A stretch of DNA of 64,000 bases from assembly GCF_009848505.1 (NCBI RefSeq), contig NZ_WWDL01000015.1, positions 1 through 64,000 on the forward strand, read 5' to 3'. The position numbers and the translations under genes are program-made. Origin of the DNA: Muricoccus harenae. Its GTDB lineage: Bacteria > Pseudomonadota > Alphaproteobacteria > Acetobacterales > Acetobacteraceae. Numbering within the stretch: position 1 is the stretch's first letter; every line of letters begins with the position of its first letter. Under the pieces are notes generated by a model. The model had not been told where the DNA came from, made no database searches, and saw nothing but the letters and a program-made list of their open reading frames with translations. Below, piece by piece: positions 24,522-34,105 of the stretch.

Positions 24522-26309
24522 ATGGTGCTGATGCTGTCCGTGCTCCGCTGCCCGGATTCGGCCATGCCGGGCACGCGGCGCGTGGAAGGGGGCGACTTCT
24601 CCCTCGGCCGCGGCGAGGGCTGCGACTGGATGCTCGCCGATCCGGAGCGCGTCCTCTCCAAGCGCCATTGCACGCTGGAATTCCGTTCGGGCGGCTGGCA
24701 GGTCCGCGACCTGTCCACCAACGGCACTTTCGTGAACCGGGCCACGGCGCCGGTCGGGCGCGACATGGTCGCGCCCCTTAACGACGGGGACCGCCTCCGC
24801 CTCGGCGCCTATGAGCTGGAGGTGCGGATCGAGCAGGATGCCGCCTCGCCCTGGAATTCCGGCGGCCAAGGCTTCGCACCCGCCCCGGCACCGATGGATG
24901 ATCCCTTCGCGGGCCTCGGCACGCCGGCGCCGAACCCGCCGCCGCTCGGCGCCCCGGGAAGTTTCGACGGGCTGGGGCTGCCTCCACTGGGCGACCCTTC
25001 GGCCCCCGCAGGCTCGGCGCCCGGTTTCGGGGCACCGCCCGCCTCACCTTTCGCACCGCCGATGGATTTTGATCCGCTCGGCCCGCCCGGCACCCCGGGC
25101 TTCGGCGCATCTCCGCCGCCCGCCTGGTCCGACCACAGCCCAGCCGCGAGCGACGCCTTCGTGCCGCCCCGCGCGAATTTCGGGGCGGAACTGCCGACTG
25201 ACTGGAACACGCCGCCGCCTGTGCCGCCGGCCACGGAGCCCGATTGGGACAAGTTGCTTGGGGACTTCGTCCCACCGCCTGCTACCAGCCCATTCGGTGC
25301 ACCCCAGGCTGCGCCCCCCTCCTTCGCGCCAGCACCGCCAGCTAGGCCGGATCCCTTCACGCCAGCGCCGGCGGCGCCGGACCCCTTTGTGCCGTCCCCG
25401 GCAGCCTTCCACCCGCCGACGGTTCCCGATTCCCCAATTGCGGTGCCACCACCTCTGACGCCGGAGCCTTTCGGTGCTGTTCCGCCGCCGGCGGCGCCCG
25501 ATCCCTTCTCCCCGCCCGCGACGCCGGCCCCTGCCGCTTCGCCGGCCGCCGCTCCGTTTTCGCCCGCCATGCCTTCCGCGGTGGCGGCACCGGCGCCACC
25601 ACCAGCCTGGCCTGCCGCGGCCTCGTCCTCGCCCTTCGACGAGCCGCCCGGTGTGCCCGGCTTTGTCCCGCCGACGGCGCCCCCGGTACCCCCGCCTGAT
25701 TCGAACACCGTGGCCCTGCCCGTCGCAACTGGCGACGCAAATGCGGCCTTGGCCGCGCTGCTGCGCGGCGCCGGGCTCGGCCCGCTGCCGCCGGGTACCG
25801 ACCCGGTCGCAGCGCTGGAAGCCGCAGGCGCCGCGCTGCGGGCAGCCGTCAGCGGGCTGCGCGGCCTGCTGATCGCTCGGGCGGATGTGAAGCGGGCCTT
25901 CCGCATCGAGCAGACGATGCTCTCGCGCCGCGACAACAACCCGGTGAAGTTCGCCGCCACCGACGAGGCCTCCGTCGCCTCCCTTCTCGGCGCGGGCCCG
26001 AAGCGCGGTCCGGCGGCGGTGGAGGACACGGTGAGCGACCTCACCCTGCACCAGGTGGCGACGCTTGCCGCGACCCAGGCCGCGGCCCGCGCCCTGCTGG
26101 AACGCCTGGCGCCTTCCGAGGTGGAAAGCGCCCATCCCGGCGGCGGCATCCTGCCGGGCGCGCGCGAGAAGCGGCTTTGGGATGGCTATCGCGGGATGCA
26201 TGCGAAGCTGCTCGAGCAGTTCGAGGATGATTTCGACAGCGCCTTCGGCCGCGCCTTCGCCCGCGCCTATGAAACGGCGGCGCGCGAGGCTGGACGGTCG
26301 GGGGAGTAG
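24522..26309 (+). CDS. tagH: FHA-domain protein of the type VI secretion system (TagH/ImpI type)
   Basis: This 595-residue cytosolic protein starts at the ATG at 24522, after GGAGGAG. The FHA domain spans 25-100 with GR (29-30), SKRH (46-49) and STNGTFVN (65-72), the phosphothreonine-binding residues. Residues about 105-400 are low-complexity Pro/Ala/Phe-rich, with repeated PDPF-like units that would be disordered. The C-terminal 190 residues form the T6SS-specific FHA domain (RADVKRAFRIEQTMLSRRDN, NPVKFA, WDGYRGMHAKLLEQFEDDF). In studied systems, phosphorylation of this protein by PpkA triggers assembly and PppA reverses it. The linker is unusually long compared with typical 400-500-residue homologues. 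Confidence 0.93.
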   Translation: MVLMLSVLRCPDSAMPGTRRVEGGDFSLGRGEGCDWMLADPERVLSKRHCTLEFRSGGWQVRDLSTNGTFVNRATAPVGRDMVAPLNDGDRLRLGAYELEVRIEQDAASPWNSGGQGFAPAPAPMDDPFAGLGTPAPNPPPLGAPGSFDGLGLPPLGDPSAPAGSAPGFGAPPASPFAPPMDFDPLGPPGTPGFGASPPPAWSDHSPAASDAFVPPRANFGAELPTDWNTPPPVPPATEPDWDKLLGDFVPPPATSPFGAPQAAPPSFAPAPPARPDPFTPAPAAPDPFVPSPAAFHPPTVPDSPIAVPPPLTPEPFGAVPPPAAPDPFSPPATPAPAASPAAAPFSPAMPSAVAAPAPPPAWPAAASSSPFDEPPGVPGFVPPTAPPVPPPDSNTVALPVATGDANAALAALLRGAGLGPLPPGTDPVAALEAAGAALRAAVSGLRGLLIARADVKRAFRIEQTMLSRRDNNPVKFAATDEASVASLLGAGPKRGPAAVEDTVSDLTLHQVATLAATQAAARALLERLAPSEVESAHPGGGILPGAREKRLWDGYRGMHAKLLEQFEDDFDSAFGRAFARAYETAAREAGRSGE

Positions 26310-26318
26310 GGGAACGCG

Positions 26319-27656
26319 ATGCAATGGCATGACCGCGTCGTCTGGCAGGAAGGCATGTTCCTCCAGGCGCAGCATTTCCAGCAGGCCGACCGCCATACGG
26401 AGCACCTGCTGGAGCAGCGCGTCGCGCCGCTGCGGGCGCATCCCTGGGGACTGACGGAGCTTACGCTGGACCGGGATCTTCTGGCCGCAGGCAAGTTCGC
26501 TGTCGCGGGCGCTGCTGGCATCCTGCCGGACGGCACGCCCTTCGCCATTCCGCATAGTGCCGACCAGCCAAGGCCGCTGGATCTACCGGAGGGCACGCGC
26601 AACCAGATCGTCTATCTCGCCATGCCCGTACGCCAGCCGGGCGCACCGGAAGTGGCGGCGGTGGAAGGGCCCGATGCGGCTGGCGCCCGCTACATCCTGC
26701 GCGGCTTCGAGGCCTTCGACACGCATTCCAACGCCTCCATTCCCGCCGAGTTAGCTGTCGCCCGCCCCCGCCTGCGCCTGATGCTGGAAAGCGAGGAGCG
26801 GGACGGCTTCACCTGCCTCGGCCTCGCGCGCATCGTCGAGGTGCAGGCCGACCGACGGGTACAGGTGGAGGAGCGCTATATGCCGCCCTGCCTGCGCGTC
26901 TCGGCGGTGCCCACCCTCGGCAACCTGGTGCCGGAGCTGGTGGGCATGCTGGCGCAGCGTGCCGAGGCCCTTGCCGGCCGCCTTTCCCAGCCTGGCGCGC
27001 GCGGCGTCGCGGAGGTGGCGGACTTCCTGCTGCTGCAGACCATCAACCGGTGGCAGCCACTGCTGGCGCATTGGGCCGAGACGGGGAACCTGCATCCGGA
27101 ATCGCTCTATTCCGCTCTGGTTCAGCTTGCGGGCGAGCTGGCGACCTTCACCTCTCCGGACAAGCGCGTCAGCACCTATCCTGGTTACCGGCATGACGAC
27201 CTGCAACGCAGCTTCGCCCCGGTGGTCGCCGATCTGCGCCGCAGCCTCTCGGCTGTGCTGGAGACGAATGCCGTCGAGATCCCGCTGCAGGACCGGAACC
27301 ACGGCGTGCGCGTCGGCCCGATTATGGACCGCAACCTGCTGCGCGCCTCGCAATTCGTGCTTACCGTCATGGCCGATCTGCCGGCCGAGCAGATCCGCCG
27401 CTTCTTCCCGCAGCAGGTGAAGATCGGCGCGGTGGAGCGCATCCGGGAATTGGTGATGGTGGCGCTGCCCGGGATCGATGTGCGGCCGCTGCCAGCCGCG
27501 CCGCGCCAGATTCCCTTCCATGCAGGCGCAACCTATTTCGAGCTCGACCGCGGGTCGCCGCACTGGCAGCAGATGCAGACCTCCGGCGGCTTCGCAATCC
27601 ATGTCTCGGGTGACTTCCCGAACCTGAAGCTGGCTCTCTGGGCAATCCGCGCATGA
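26319..27656 (+). CDS. tssK: type VI secretion system baseplate subunit TssK
   Basis: This 445-residue protein begins MQWHDRVVWQEGMFLQAQHF, the highly conserved TssK/ImpJ start. FLLLQTINRWQPLLAHWAE and the C-terminal LERGSPHW-like block (FELDRGSPHWQQMQTSGGFA) are also diagnostic. TssK forms a trimer that links the TssFGE baseplate wedge to the TssL/TssM membrane complex and is structurally akin to phage receptor-binding proteins. It starts nine bases after the FHA gene and its stop overlaps the start of tssL (ATGA), so the set is translationally coupled. Length is normal. Confidence 0.96.
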   Translation: MQWHDRVVWQEGMFLQAQHFQQADRHTEHLLEQRVAPLRAHPWGLTELTLDRDLLAAGKFAVAGAAGILPDGTPFAIPHSADQPRPLDLPEGTRNQIVYLAMPVRQPGAPEVAAVEGPDAAGARYILRGFEAFDTHSNASIPAELAVARPRLRLMLESEERDGFTCLGLARIVEVQADRRVQVEERYMPPCLRVSAVPTLGNLVPELVGMLAQRAEALAGRLSQPGARGVAEVADFLLLQTINRWQPLLAHWAETGNLHPESLYSALVQLAGELATFTSPDKRVSTYPGYRHDDLQRSFAPVVADLRRSLSAVLETNAVEIPLQDRNHGVRVGPIMDRNLLRASQFVLTVMADLPAEQIRRFFPQQVKIGAVERIRELVMVALPGIDVRPLPAAPRQIPFHAGATYFELDRGSPHWQQMQTSGGFAIHVSGDFPNLKLALWAIRA

Positions 27657-29032
27657 GCGACAATCCCTTCGACGAAGCGGAGGACAATGACCGCACGGTG
27701 CTGCGCGGCCCCGCGCGGCCCGTGGCCCAGGTCGGCACCCCTGCCGGGCAGCCCATGGCGCCGCCCCAGCCGCCCGGAGCGTCGATGCCGGCGCCCGCCC
27801 TCGCGGGTGGGGCTGAAAGCGTCCCGCGCGTCGGCGCCGGCCCGCTGGCCGCCGCCGCCGCGCCGCTGCTCGAGATGCAGGCGCGCATCGCCACCGGCGG
27901 CACCACCGCCGCCCCCGATCCGGCGGGGCTGCATGAGCGCACACTCCATGCGCTGCGCCGCTTCGAGGCCGATGCCCAGGCCGTGGGCGCTTCGACGGAG
28001 GAGATGCGCGAGGCGCATTACATTCTCTGCGCCGCGCTGGATGATGTGGTGCTCTCCACCCCCTGGGGCGCGCGCTCCGGCTGGGCAGTGCGCTCGCTGG
28101 GATCGACCTTCCATAACGACGTCCGCTCCGGCGAGCACGTCTTCGACCGCCTCGCCGCCATGCAGCGGGAGCCTGGCCGCTACCGTGGCTCGCTCGAGGT
28201 TGCCTATATGGCGCTCGCCCTCGGGCTGCAGGGCCGCTACCGGCTGGCTCCGCAGGGCCCGGCGGAGCTGGATCGCATCCGCTCCGGCCTCTACCAGCTA
28301 CTGGTCAACCTGCGTGGAGCGGCGGAGAAGGAGCTTTCGCCGCATTGGCGCGGCGTGGATGCGCCGCACCGCCGCCCTGGCCACAGCATTCCCGCCTGGG
28401 TCGCGCTTCCGGTCGCGTTGATGCTGCTGGCCGGCGCCTGGTTCTGGACCATGGGCGATTCCGGCACGCGCGCCGAGGGGCTGGAGGCGCGGCTCGCCGC
28501 CCTGCCGCCCGGCGGCCTGCCGGGCATCGACCGCAGCGCGCCACCGGTTCCCCCCGCCCCGCCCCCGCCGCCCCCGGCGCCACCGCCCGATGCCTCAGGC
28601 GCGCTGCGCCGCTTCCTCGCGCCGGAAATCCAGCGCCGCGTCGTCACCGTGGAATCGGATGCGCAGCGGCTGCTCGTCCGCATCTCTAACAGCGGCATGT
28701 TCGCCTCAGGCTCCGCCACGCTGAGCAAGGAATTCGAGCCGCTGATGACCCGCATCGGGCAAGCGCTGAAGGAGGAGCCCGGCGCCGTGCTGGTCATCGG
28801 CCATTCGGACAACCAGCCGATCCGCACGGTGCGCTTCCGCAGCAACGCCGCGCTGTCCCTTGCGCGCGCCGAGGCGGCGCAGGAGGCCATCCTCCGCGCC
28901 AATGGGGATGCCTCCCGCTTCAAGGCGGAAGGCCGCGCCGATTCCGAGCCCATTGCGAGCAACGCCACGGCGGAGGGCCGCGAGGCAAACCGCCGCATTG
29001 AGATCCTGCTGCGACGGGGGGCCGCGCAATGA
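27653..29032 (+). CDS. tssL: type VI secretion system protein TssL, long form with OmpA-like domain
   Basis: This 459-residue inner-membrane protein overlaps tssK by four bases (ATGA). Residues 1-75 are Pro/Ala-rich; 75-235 are the cytosolic DotU/IcmH helical domain (EEMREAHYILCAALDDVVLS, TFHNDVRSGEHVFDRLAAM). One transmembrane span lies at 246-268, then a Pro-rich linker (repeated PPAPPPPPPAPPP) and an OmpA/MotB peptidoglycan-binding domain (about 310-456) with VLVIGHSDNQPIR and SLARAEAAQEAIL. This evolved TssL anchors the membrane complex to the cell wall by itself, relevant because no tssJ lipoprotein gene is visible. Confidence 0.96.
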   Translation: MSDNPFDEAEDNDRTVLRGPARPVAQVGTPAGQPMAPPQPPGASMPAPALAGGAESVPRVGAGPLAAAAAPLLEMQARIATGGTTAAPDPAGLHERTLHALRRFEADAQAVGASTEEMREAHYILCAALDDVVLSTPWGARSGWAVRSLGSTFHNDVRSGEHVFDRLAAMQREPGRYRGSLEVAYMALALGLQGRYRLAPQGPAELDRIRSGLYQLLVNLRGAAEKELSPHWRGVDAPHRRPGHSIPAWVALPVALMLLAGAWFWTMGDSGTRAEGLEARLAALPPGGLPGIDRSAPPVPPAPPPPPPAPPPDASGALRRFLAPEIQRRVVTVESDAQRLLVRISNSGMFASGSATLSKEFEPLMTRIGQALKEEPGAVLVIGHSDNQPIRTVRFRSNAALSLARAEAAQEAILRANGDASRFKAEGRADSEPIASNATAEGREANRRIEILLRRGAAQ

Positions 29033-32000
29033 AGTCCACCTTCCTGTCCCGCGCCTCGCTGGCCTCGCTCTTCGGCGCGATCCTCCTGGGCGTCCTGATC
29101 TGGCTATTCAGCCCCCTGCTGGGCGAAGCCTTCGACGGCGTCCTGCTGCGCGGCGCACTCGCCGCCCTCCCGATCCTGGTCTGGCTTCTCGTCTTCCTGT
29201 TGCTCGCGCGTCGCCGCTCGAAGCGTGATGCCGCGCTGGTGGCTGAAGTCGCGGCGCCGACCGCGAAGGCCGCCGAGCAGGATTCGCGCCTCGCCGAGGA
29301 GGAGGAAGCTCAACGCCGTAAGCTCGCCGAGGCGCTGGGCGCGCTGAAGCGAAGCGCCTCCGGCAAGGGCAACGCGCTCTACCAACTGCCCTGGTACGTC
29401 ATCATCGGCCCGCCGGGCTCGGGCAAAACCACGGCGCTGCTGAACTCGGGGATCGAGTTCCCGCTGGCGGAGGGCCGCGTCGCCGGGGTCGGCGGCACCC
29501 GCGCCTGCGACTGGTGGCTCTCCGAGCGCGCCGTGCTGATCGACACGGCCGGCCGCTACACCACGCAGGACAGTGAGGCCGCCGCCGACAAGGCGGGCTG
29601 GGAATCCTTCCTTGACCTGCTGCGCCGCGCCCGTCCGCGTCTTCCGCTGAACGGCGTGCTGGTGGCCGTGGGCACGGACCTGCTCGGCAAGTTGGACGAA
29701 GCGGGCCGCGAGGCTCATGCCGCCGCGATCCGCCGCCGCGTGCGCGAGCTGGAGATGAAGCTGGGGCTGCGCCTGCCTGTCTATCTGCTCATCACCAAGG
29801 CCGACCTGATGGCGGGCTTCGTGGAGTTCTTCGACGACCTAGACCGAGGCGCGCGTGAGCAGGTCTGGGGCTTCACCTTCGAGCCGAAGGAAGGCGACGA
29901 GCAGGCCGGCACCGCCCCCGCCTTCGCCAAGCGCTTCGCGGAGTTGCAGGAGCGCCTCTCCGCACGGCTGATCGAGCGGTTGCAAGCCGAGCGCGGCGCG
30001 TCGCAGCGCGCGCTGATCGCCGGCTTCCCGGCGCAGCTCGCGGCGCTGGAGGGTCCGCTCGAGGCCTTCGTTCGCGCGGCCTTCGGCGGCTCGCGCCTCG
30101 ATCCTGCGCCCATGTTGCGCGGCGTCTATCTCACCTCTGGCACGCAGGAAGGCACGCCGCTGGACCGGCTGGCGGGGGCACTGTCGCGTTCATTCGGACT
30201 GGACCCGCGCCGCCCAGCCGCGGTGATGAGGCAGAAGGGCCGCTCCTACTTCCTCGGCCGGCTGCTGAAGGACGTGGTGTTCAACGAGGCCCGGCTTGCT
30301 GCGCGTGAAGGCGGCGTCGTCAAGCGCGGACGCCTGGTCCAGGCAGCGGCCTGGGGCGTGGCCCTGCTGCTGGCGATCGGCGGCGGCGCCTATGCCTGGA
30401 ACGCCAACCGCATCGAGGCAGCCCGCGCCGAGCGCGTCGCCGCGGCAACGGCGAACGCGGAGGCCGCGGCCGGCACGGCTGGTTCGCTGGACCGCGTCTC
30501 GGATCCGGACCTCGCCCGTACCCTTGCCTATTTGGAAGCCAACCGGGCGCTGCCCGAAGCCGCCGCCGGTGAGGGCCCGGGCCTCGGCCTGTCCCGCGAG
30601 GAGGATCTGACCGCCGCGACTGAAGGCGCCTATCGCCGCACGCTGGGCCGCGTGCTGCTGCCTCGCCTGCTGGCGCGGGTGGAGGCGCAGATCCGCACCG
30701 CGCTGCAGCGCCCTGACACGCTGTATGAGGCAACGCGCGTCTACCTGATGCTCGGCCGCCAGGGTCCGCTGGACCGCGACCTGATCCGCGAATGGTTCGC
30801 CATCGACTGGACTCAGACCTATCCGGGCGCGGTGAACCAGCCGGGCCGCGACGCCCTGGCCCGCCACCTCGAAGCCCTGCTGGCCGAGGACCTTCCCAGC
30901 TATCCGCTGGACGGCGCGCTGGTGGACGAGGCGCGACGCATCTTCTCCCGCATGCCCATGGCGGGGCGCGTCTATGCACGGCTGCGGCCGCTGGCCGCGA
31001 ACCTGCCGCCCTGGCGCCCGGCCGATGTGCTCGGCCAGGCCGGCGCACGGCATTTCGCCCGGGCTTCCGGCCAACCTCTGACGGAAGGCGTACCAGGGCT
31101 CTACACGGTGGAAGGGCTGTACCGCGTCGTGCTGCCGCGGCTGCCGCAGGCAGCGCTGGAGGCGGCGTCGGAATCCTGGGTGCTGGGCCCTGCCGCAGCC
31201 ACTCAGGCGGGCAACCCGCGCACGCTGGAGGCCGATGTCCTCGCCCTCTACGCCGCGCAATACGTGCGTGCTTGGCAGACGCTGCTGGACGACCTGGTCC
31301 TGCCGCCGCCCTCCGGCCTCGCCGAGGCAGCGGAGAAGCTGAACCTGCTGGGGGCGCCGAACTCCCCGATGAAGGACCTGCTGCGCGGCGTTGAGCGGCA
31401 GCTTTCGCCCGGCACGCCACCGGAGCCCCCGGCCGGGGCGGCCGCTGCCGCCGAAGGTGCGGCCCAGCTTGCCGGGCAAGCCGCCCAGGCCGCAGCCGGG
31501 CGCGTCGCGGCCGCCCTGGGTGCCGCCGCCTCCAGCGGGGCCGAGCCGGTTGCACGTGTGGTGGAAGCCCGGTTCAAGGATCTGCGCGAGGCATCCGGGA
31601 CGCCGCTCGATGGCATCCTCACCAACCTAAATGAGCTCTACGTGCAGGTAGCGCGTCTGGCATCGGCGCCGCCGGGCACGGTGCTGCCGCCCAGCCCCGG
31701 CCTCGATCCCGGCCAGCGTCTGCTGGCGGAGGCAGCACGGCAGCCGCAGCCCTTGTCCAACTGGCTGCGCTCGCTCGCGCAATCCACGCAACAGGCCCGC
31801 GCGGGCGGTGCCAAGGCCGCCATCTCGGCGGCGGGCGCGCAGCAGCTCGGGCCGCTCTGCCGCGGGCTTGAGACGCGCTTTCCCTTCCGCCGCACGCTGA
31901 CGGCGCAGGACATGCCGCTGGATGACTTCGTGCGGCTGCTGGCGCCCGGTGGGCTGATGGATCAGTTCTTCGCCCAGAACATCCGCCCGCATGTGGACAC

Positions 32001-32517
32001 CACCCAGACCCCCTGGCGTCCGGTGGCGGCGGATGGCTTGGCGCCGGCAGTCAGCCAGGCGGATCTGATCCAGTTTCAGCGGGCCCAGGCGATCCGCGAT
32101 GCCTTCTTCCCGTCCGGCGTGCCGGGCATGGGACTCGGGCTGCGCTGGCGGCTGAGCTTCCAGGGTCTTCCGGCCGGCACCACCGCCGCTACCCTGGACA
32201 ACGAGGGCACGCCGGTGACCCTGCCGCCGCAGAGCACCCGGCCGATCGAGATGGGCTGGCCCTCGCGCGGCCCGGTTGGGATCACCTTCGATCCGGCCGC
32301 CACCGCGACGCCGCCGCAGGAGGGTCCCTGGGCCGCGCTGCGCTTTGTCATGCTCGGGCGGCTGGTGAACACCTCGGCGCCCGACCGCTTCCGCCTCTCG
32401 GCGCCGGGAAGCGGAGGGGCGGAGTTCGTCCTTCAGGCGGGCAGCGGCGTGAACCCCTTCAACCTGCGGGAGTTGTCGGAGTTCCGCTGCCCCGCGCTGC
32501 CGGCACCCGCACCGTGA
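29029..32517 (+). CDS. tssM: type VI secretion system membrane subunit TssM (IcmF)
   Basis: This 1162-residue protein overlaps tssL by ATGA. Two N-terminal membrane spans lie within 10-62. A cytosolic GTPase-like domain follows with an intact Walker A GPPGSGKTT (127-135) and downstream LIDTAGRYTTQD and ITKADLMAGF. A third span lies at about 439-457, then a large periplasmic IcmF/VasK region with an Ala/Gly-rich insertion near 800-840. The C-terminal beta-domain includes WRLSFQGLPAGTTAATL and FVMLGRLVN. TssM spans the envelope and forms the inner ring of the trans-envelope complex with TssL. Its length is as usual. Confidence 0.96.
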   Translation: MKSTFLSRASLASLFGAILLGVLIWLFSPLLGEAFDGVLLRGALAALPILVWLLVFLLLARRRSKRDAALVAEVAAPTAKAAEQDSRLAEEEEAQRRKLAEALGALKRSASGKGNALYQLPWYVIIGPPGSGKTTALLNSGIEFPLAEGRVAGVGGTRACDWWLSERAVLIDTAGRYTTQDSEAAADKAGWESFLDLLRRARPRLPLNGVLVAVGTDLLGKLDEAGREAHAAAIRRRVRELEMKLGLRLPVYLLITKADLMAGFVEFFDDLDRGAREQVWGFTFEPKEGDEQAGTAPAFAKRFAELQERLSARLIERLQAERGASQRALIAGFPAQLAALEGPLEAFVRAAFGGSRLDPAPMLRGVYLTSGTQEGTPLDRLAGALSRSFGLDPRRPAAVMRQKGRSYFLGRLLKDVVFNEARLAAREGGVVKRGRLVQAAAWGVALLLAIGGGAYAWNANRIEAARAERVAAATANAEAAAGTAGSLDRVSDPDLARTLAYLEANRALPEAAAGEGPGLGLSREEDLTAATEGAYRRTLGRVLLPRLLARVEAQIRTALQRPDTLYEATRVYLMLGRQGPLDRDLIREWFAIDWTQTYPGAVNQPGRDALARHLEALLAEDLPSYPLDGALVDEARRIFSRMPMAGRVYARLRPLAANLPPWRPADVLGQAGARHFARASGQPLTEGVPGLYTVEGLYRVVLPRLPQAALEAASESWVLGPAAATQAGNPRTLEADVLALYAAQYVRAWQTLLDDLVLPPPSGLAEAAEKLNLLGAPNSPMKDLLRGVERQLSPGTPPEPPAGAAAAAEGAAQLAGQAAQAAAGRVAAALGAAASSGAEPVARVVEARFKDLREASGTPLDGILTNLNELYVQVARLASAPPGTVLPPSPGLDPGQRLLAEAARQPQPLSNWLRSLAQSTQQARAGGAKAAISAAGAQQLGPLCRGLETRFPFRRTLTAQDMPLDDFVRLLAPGGLMDQFFAQNIRPHVDTTQTPWRPVAADGLAPAVSQADLIQFQRAQAIRDAFFPSGVPGMGLGLRWRLSFQGLPAGTTAATLDNEGTPVTLPPQSTRPIEMGWPSRGPVGITFDPAATATPPQEGPWAALRFVMLGRLVNTSAPDRFRLSAPGSGGAEFVLQAGSGVNPFNLRELSEFRCPALPAPAP

Positions 32518-33083
32518 ACACGGCGGGCGCGGTGGCCGTCACCGGGCTGTTCGGCAAACTGCCGGCCCATGGTGATTTCGTCCGCCGCGCCCTGCCGGGG
32601 CGCTTCATCGATCCCTGGGATGCCTGGCTTTCCGCAGGGATGCTGGCCGCAGTGGAAGTGCTCGGCGATGGCTGGTTGGCTGGCTGGGGAACTGCCCGTC
32701 CCTTCCGCTTCCACCTGGAGTTCGGGGCCTGCGGCCCGGATGCCGTCGCCGGCGTGGTCTTGCCGAGCGAGGACATGGTCGGGCGCCGCTTCCCCCTTAC
32801 CCTTGCCGCGATCCTGCCCGCAGGGAGCGCGCCCGATCCCGACTGGCTTGACGCTACCGAGGCAGCCGGCCGCCGCGCGCTCGGCGGCGGATTGAATGCT
32901 GATTCCCTGGCCGCGCTCCTACCGCCGCCGAGGGCACTGCCAATGGAGGCGCCGCCGGCGCAGAGAAACGTGACGGAGGAAGGCACATGCCGTTTCTGGG
33001 AAGCGGAGGGGACACCCAGTCTGGTGTCGGTCGGATTGCCTCCGGCCGCGCGCCTAGTCGCCCTGATGGGCCTGGGCCCATGA
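32514..33083 (+). CDS. tagF: type VI secretion system-associated protein TagF (ImpM domain)
   Basis: This 189-residue protein has a GTG start overlapping the tssM stop (GTGA). The N-terminal VTGLFGKLPAHGDFVRRALP is the diagnostic TagF/ImpM motif. FHLEFGACGPDAVAGVVLPS, then DMVGRRFPLTL completes the longin-like domain. TagF is a post-translational repressor of T6SS assembly in several bacteria, including fused TagF-PppA in Agrobacterium. Here TagF and the phosphatase are separate genes overlapping by four bases (ATGA), the split counterpart of that fusion. Cytosolic. Confidence 0.93.
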   Translation: MNTAGAVAVTGLFGKLPAHGDFVRRALPGRFIDPWDAWLSAGMLAAVEVLGDGWLAGWGTARPFRFHLEFGACGPDAVAGVVLPSEDMVGRRFPLTLAAILPAGSAPDPDWLDATEAAGRRALGGGLNADSLAALLPPPRALPMEAPPAQRNVTEEGTCRFWEAEGTPSLVSVGLPPAARLVALMGLGP

Positions 33084-33787
33084 GCGTCGCGAGCAGTGCA
33101 GCGACGCATCGGGGCACCGTTCGGCCAGGAAACGAGGACGCAATGCTGTCCAACGACCCGCTCGGCCTCTGGATCGTCGCGGATGGTGCAGGCGGCCACG
33201 GCGCCGGCGAGGTGGCGAGCCGGGCGGTGGTGGAGGCCCTCGCCGACCTGCCACCGACGCTCTCGGCGGCGGAGGTGCTGGCCCAACTCCGGCTTCGGCT
33301 GGCGGCGGTGCACGGATCCCTCAAGGCACGCAGCGAGGCGGAGGGGCGGTCGCGGCCGATGGCGACCACGGTGGTCGCGCTCATGTTGCGCGGCGAGCAT
33401 TACGCGGTGCTCTGGGCGGGCGATAGCCGCGCCTATCTGCTTCGCGGCGGCACGCTGCTTCGGCTAACCCGCGACCATTCGCTCGTGCAGGAAATGGTGG
33501 ATGCCGGCGCGGTGACCGAGGCGGAGGCCGAGAACCACGCACAGGCCAATGTCATCACCCGGGCGATCGGCGCTGACGGCCCGCTGGAACTGGAGAAGGC
33601 GATGGGGCGCGTCTCTCCCGGGGACGTTTTCCTGCTCTGCAGCGATGGGCTGTTCAAGGCGATGGACGAGTCCCAGATCGCAGCGCGCCTGCTCGGCGGC
33701 GTCTCGGCTCCCGCGCTGGTGGAGGCCGCCGTGGCGATGGGCGCGCGCGACAATGTCACGGCAATCCTGGTGCGTGCCTCCGGCTGA
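33080..33787 (+). CDS. pppA: PP2C-family serine/threonine phosphatase PppA
   Basis: This 235-residue phosphatase starts at the ATG overlapping the tagF stop. PP2C motifs are RPGNEDAM (15-22), WIVADGAGGHGAGE (31-44), VLWAGDSRAYLL, FLLCSDGLFKAMD and ARDNVTAILV; all metal-binding aspartates are present. It should remove the phosphate that PpkA places on the FHA protein, switching secretion off. It is the last gene of the rightward block before the convergent paar-vgrG-hcp-clpV set, whose nearest gene ends 17 bases away. Confidence 0.95.
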   Translation: MSVASSAATHRGTVRPGNEDAMLSNDPLGLWIVADGAGGHGAGEVASRAVVEALADLPPTLSAAEVLAQLRLRLAAVHGSLKARSEAEGRSRPMATTVVALMLRGEHYAVLWAGDSRAYLLRGGTLLRLTRDHSLVQEMVDAGAVTEAEAENHAQANVITRAIGADGPLELEKAMGRVSPGDVFLLCSDGLFKAMDESQIAARLLGGVSAPALVEAAVAMGARDNVTAILVRASG

Positions 33788-33803
33788 GGGCGCCCCCGCC
33801 TCT

Positions 33804-34103
33804 TCAGGGGCCGATGAGCACCGTCGGAAAGCCCATTACCAGCGTGCCGCCATGGGCGGTGAGATCGCCGATCCGCGCCGCCATCTGCCCCATGACGAAG
33901 ACCGTCGGACTGCCCATCACGATGCTGTCCGGCGGGCCGACGCAGGTGCAGAGATCGGTCACGCGCGCCTGCGGCATGCTTCCCGTGAAGACGGTGGGCG
34001 CACCGGTGATGACCGGACCGCCAACATGCGGGATCGGTGGCACCCCTGGCGTGACCATGGGACACATATGCATGTCGCCGATGCGGGAGGCTGGCATGGG
34101 CAT
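33804..34103 (-). CDS. PAAR-domain spike-tip protein
   Basis: This 99-residue protein consists of a single PAAR domain: MPMPASRIGDMHMCPM, GGPVITGAPTVFTG, ARVTDLCTCVG, DSIVMGSPTVFVMGQMAARI and HGGTLVMGFPTVLIG. Histidine and cysteine residues suited to zinc binding at the cone tip are present (H12, C14, C51/C53, H84). It should cap the VgrG trimer and sharpen the puncturing spike. It has no N- or C-terminal extension, so it is not an evolved effector. Its start lies three bases after the stop of the upstream gene on the minus strand. Confidence 0.95.
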   Translation of the reverse strand: MPMPASRIGDMHMCPMVTPGVPPIPHVGGPVITGAPTVFTGSMPQARVTDLCTCVGPPDSIVMGSPTVFVMGQMAARIGDLTAHGGTLVMGFPTVLIGP

Positions 34104-34105
34104 GA

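Noticed and set aside
22890-24869. Open frame of about 659 codons antisense to the kinase and FHA genes
   Set aside because: Almost entirely Arg/Pro/Ala low complexity arising from the Pro-rich linkers on the other strand.
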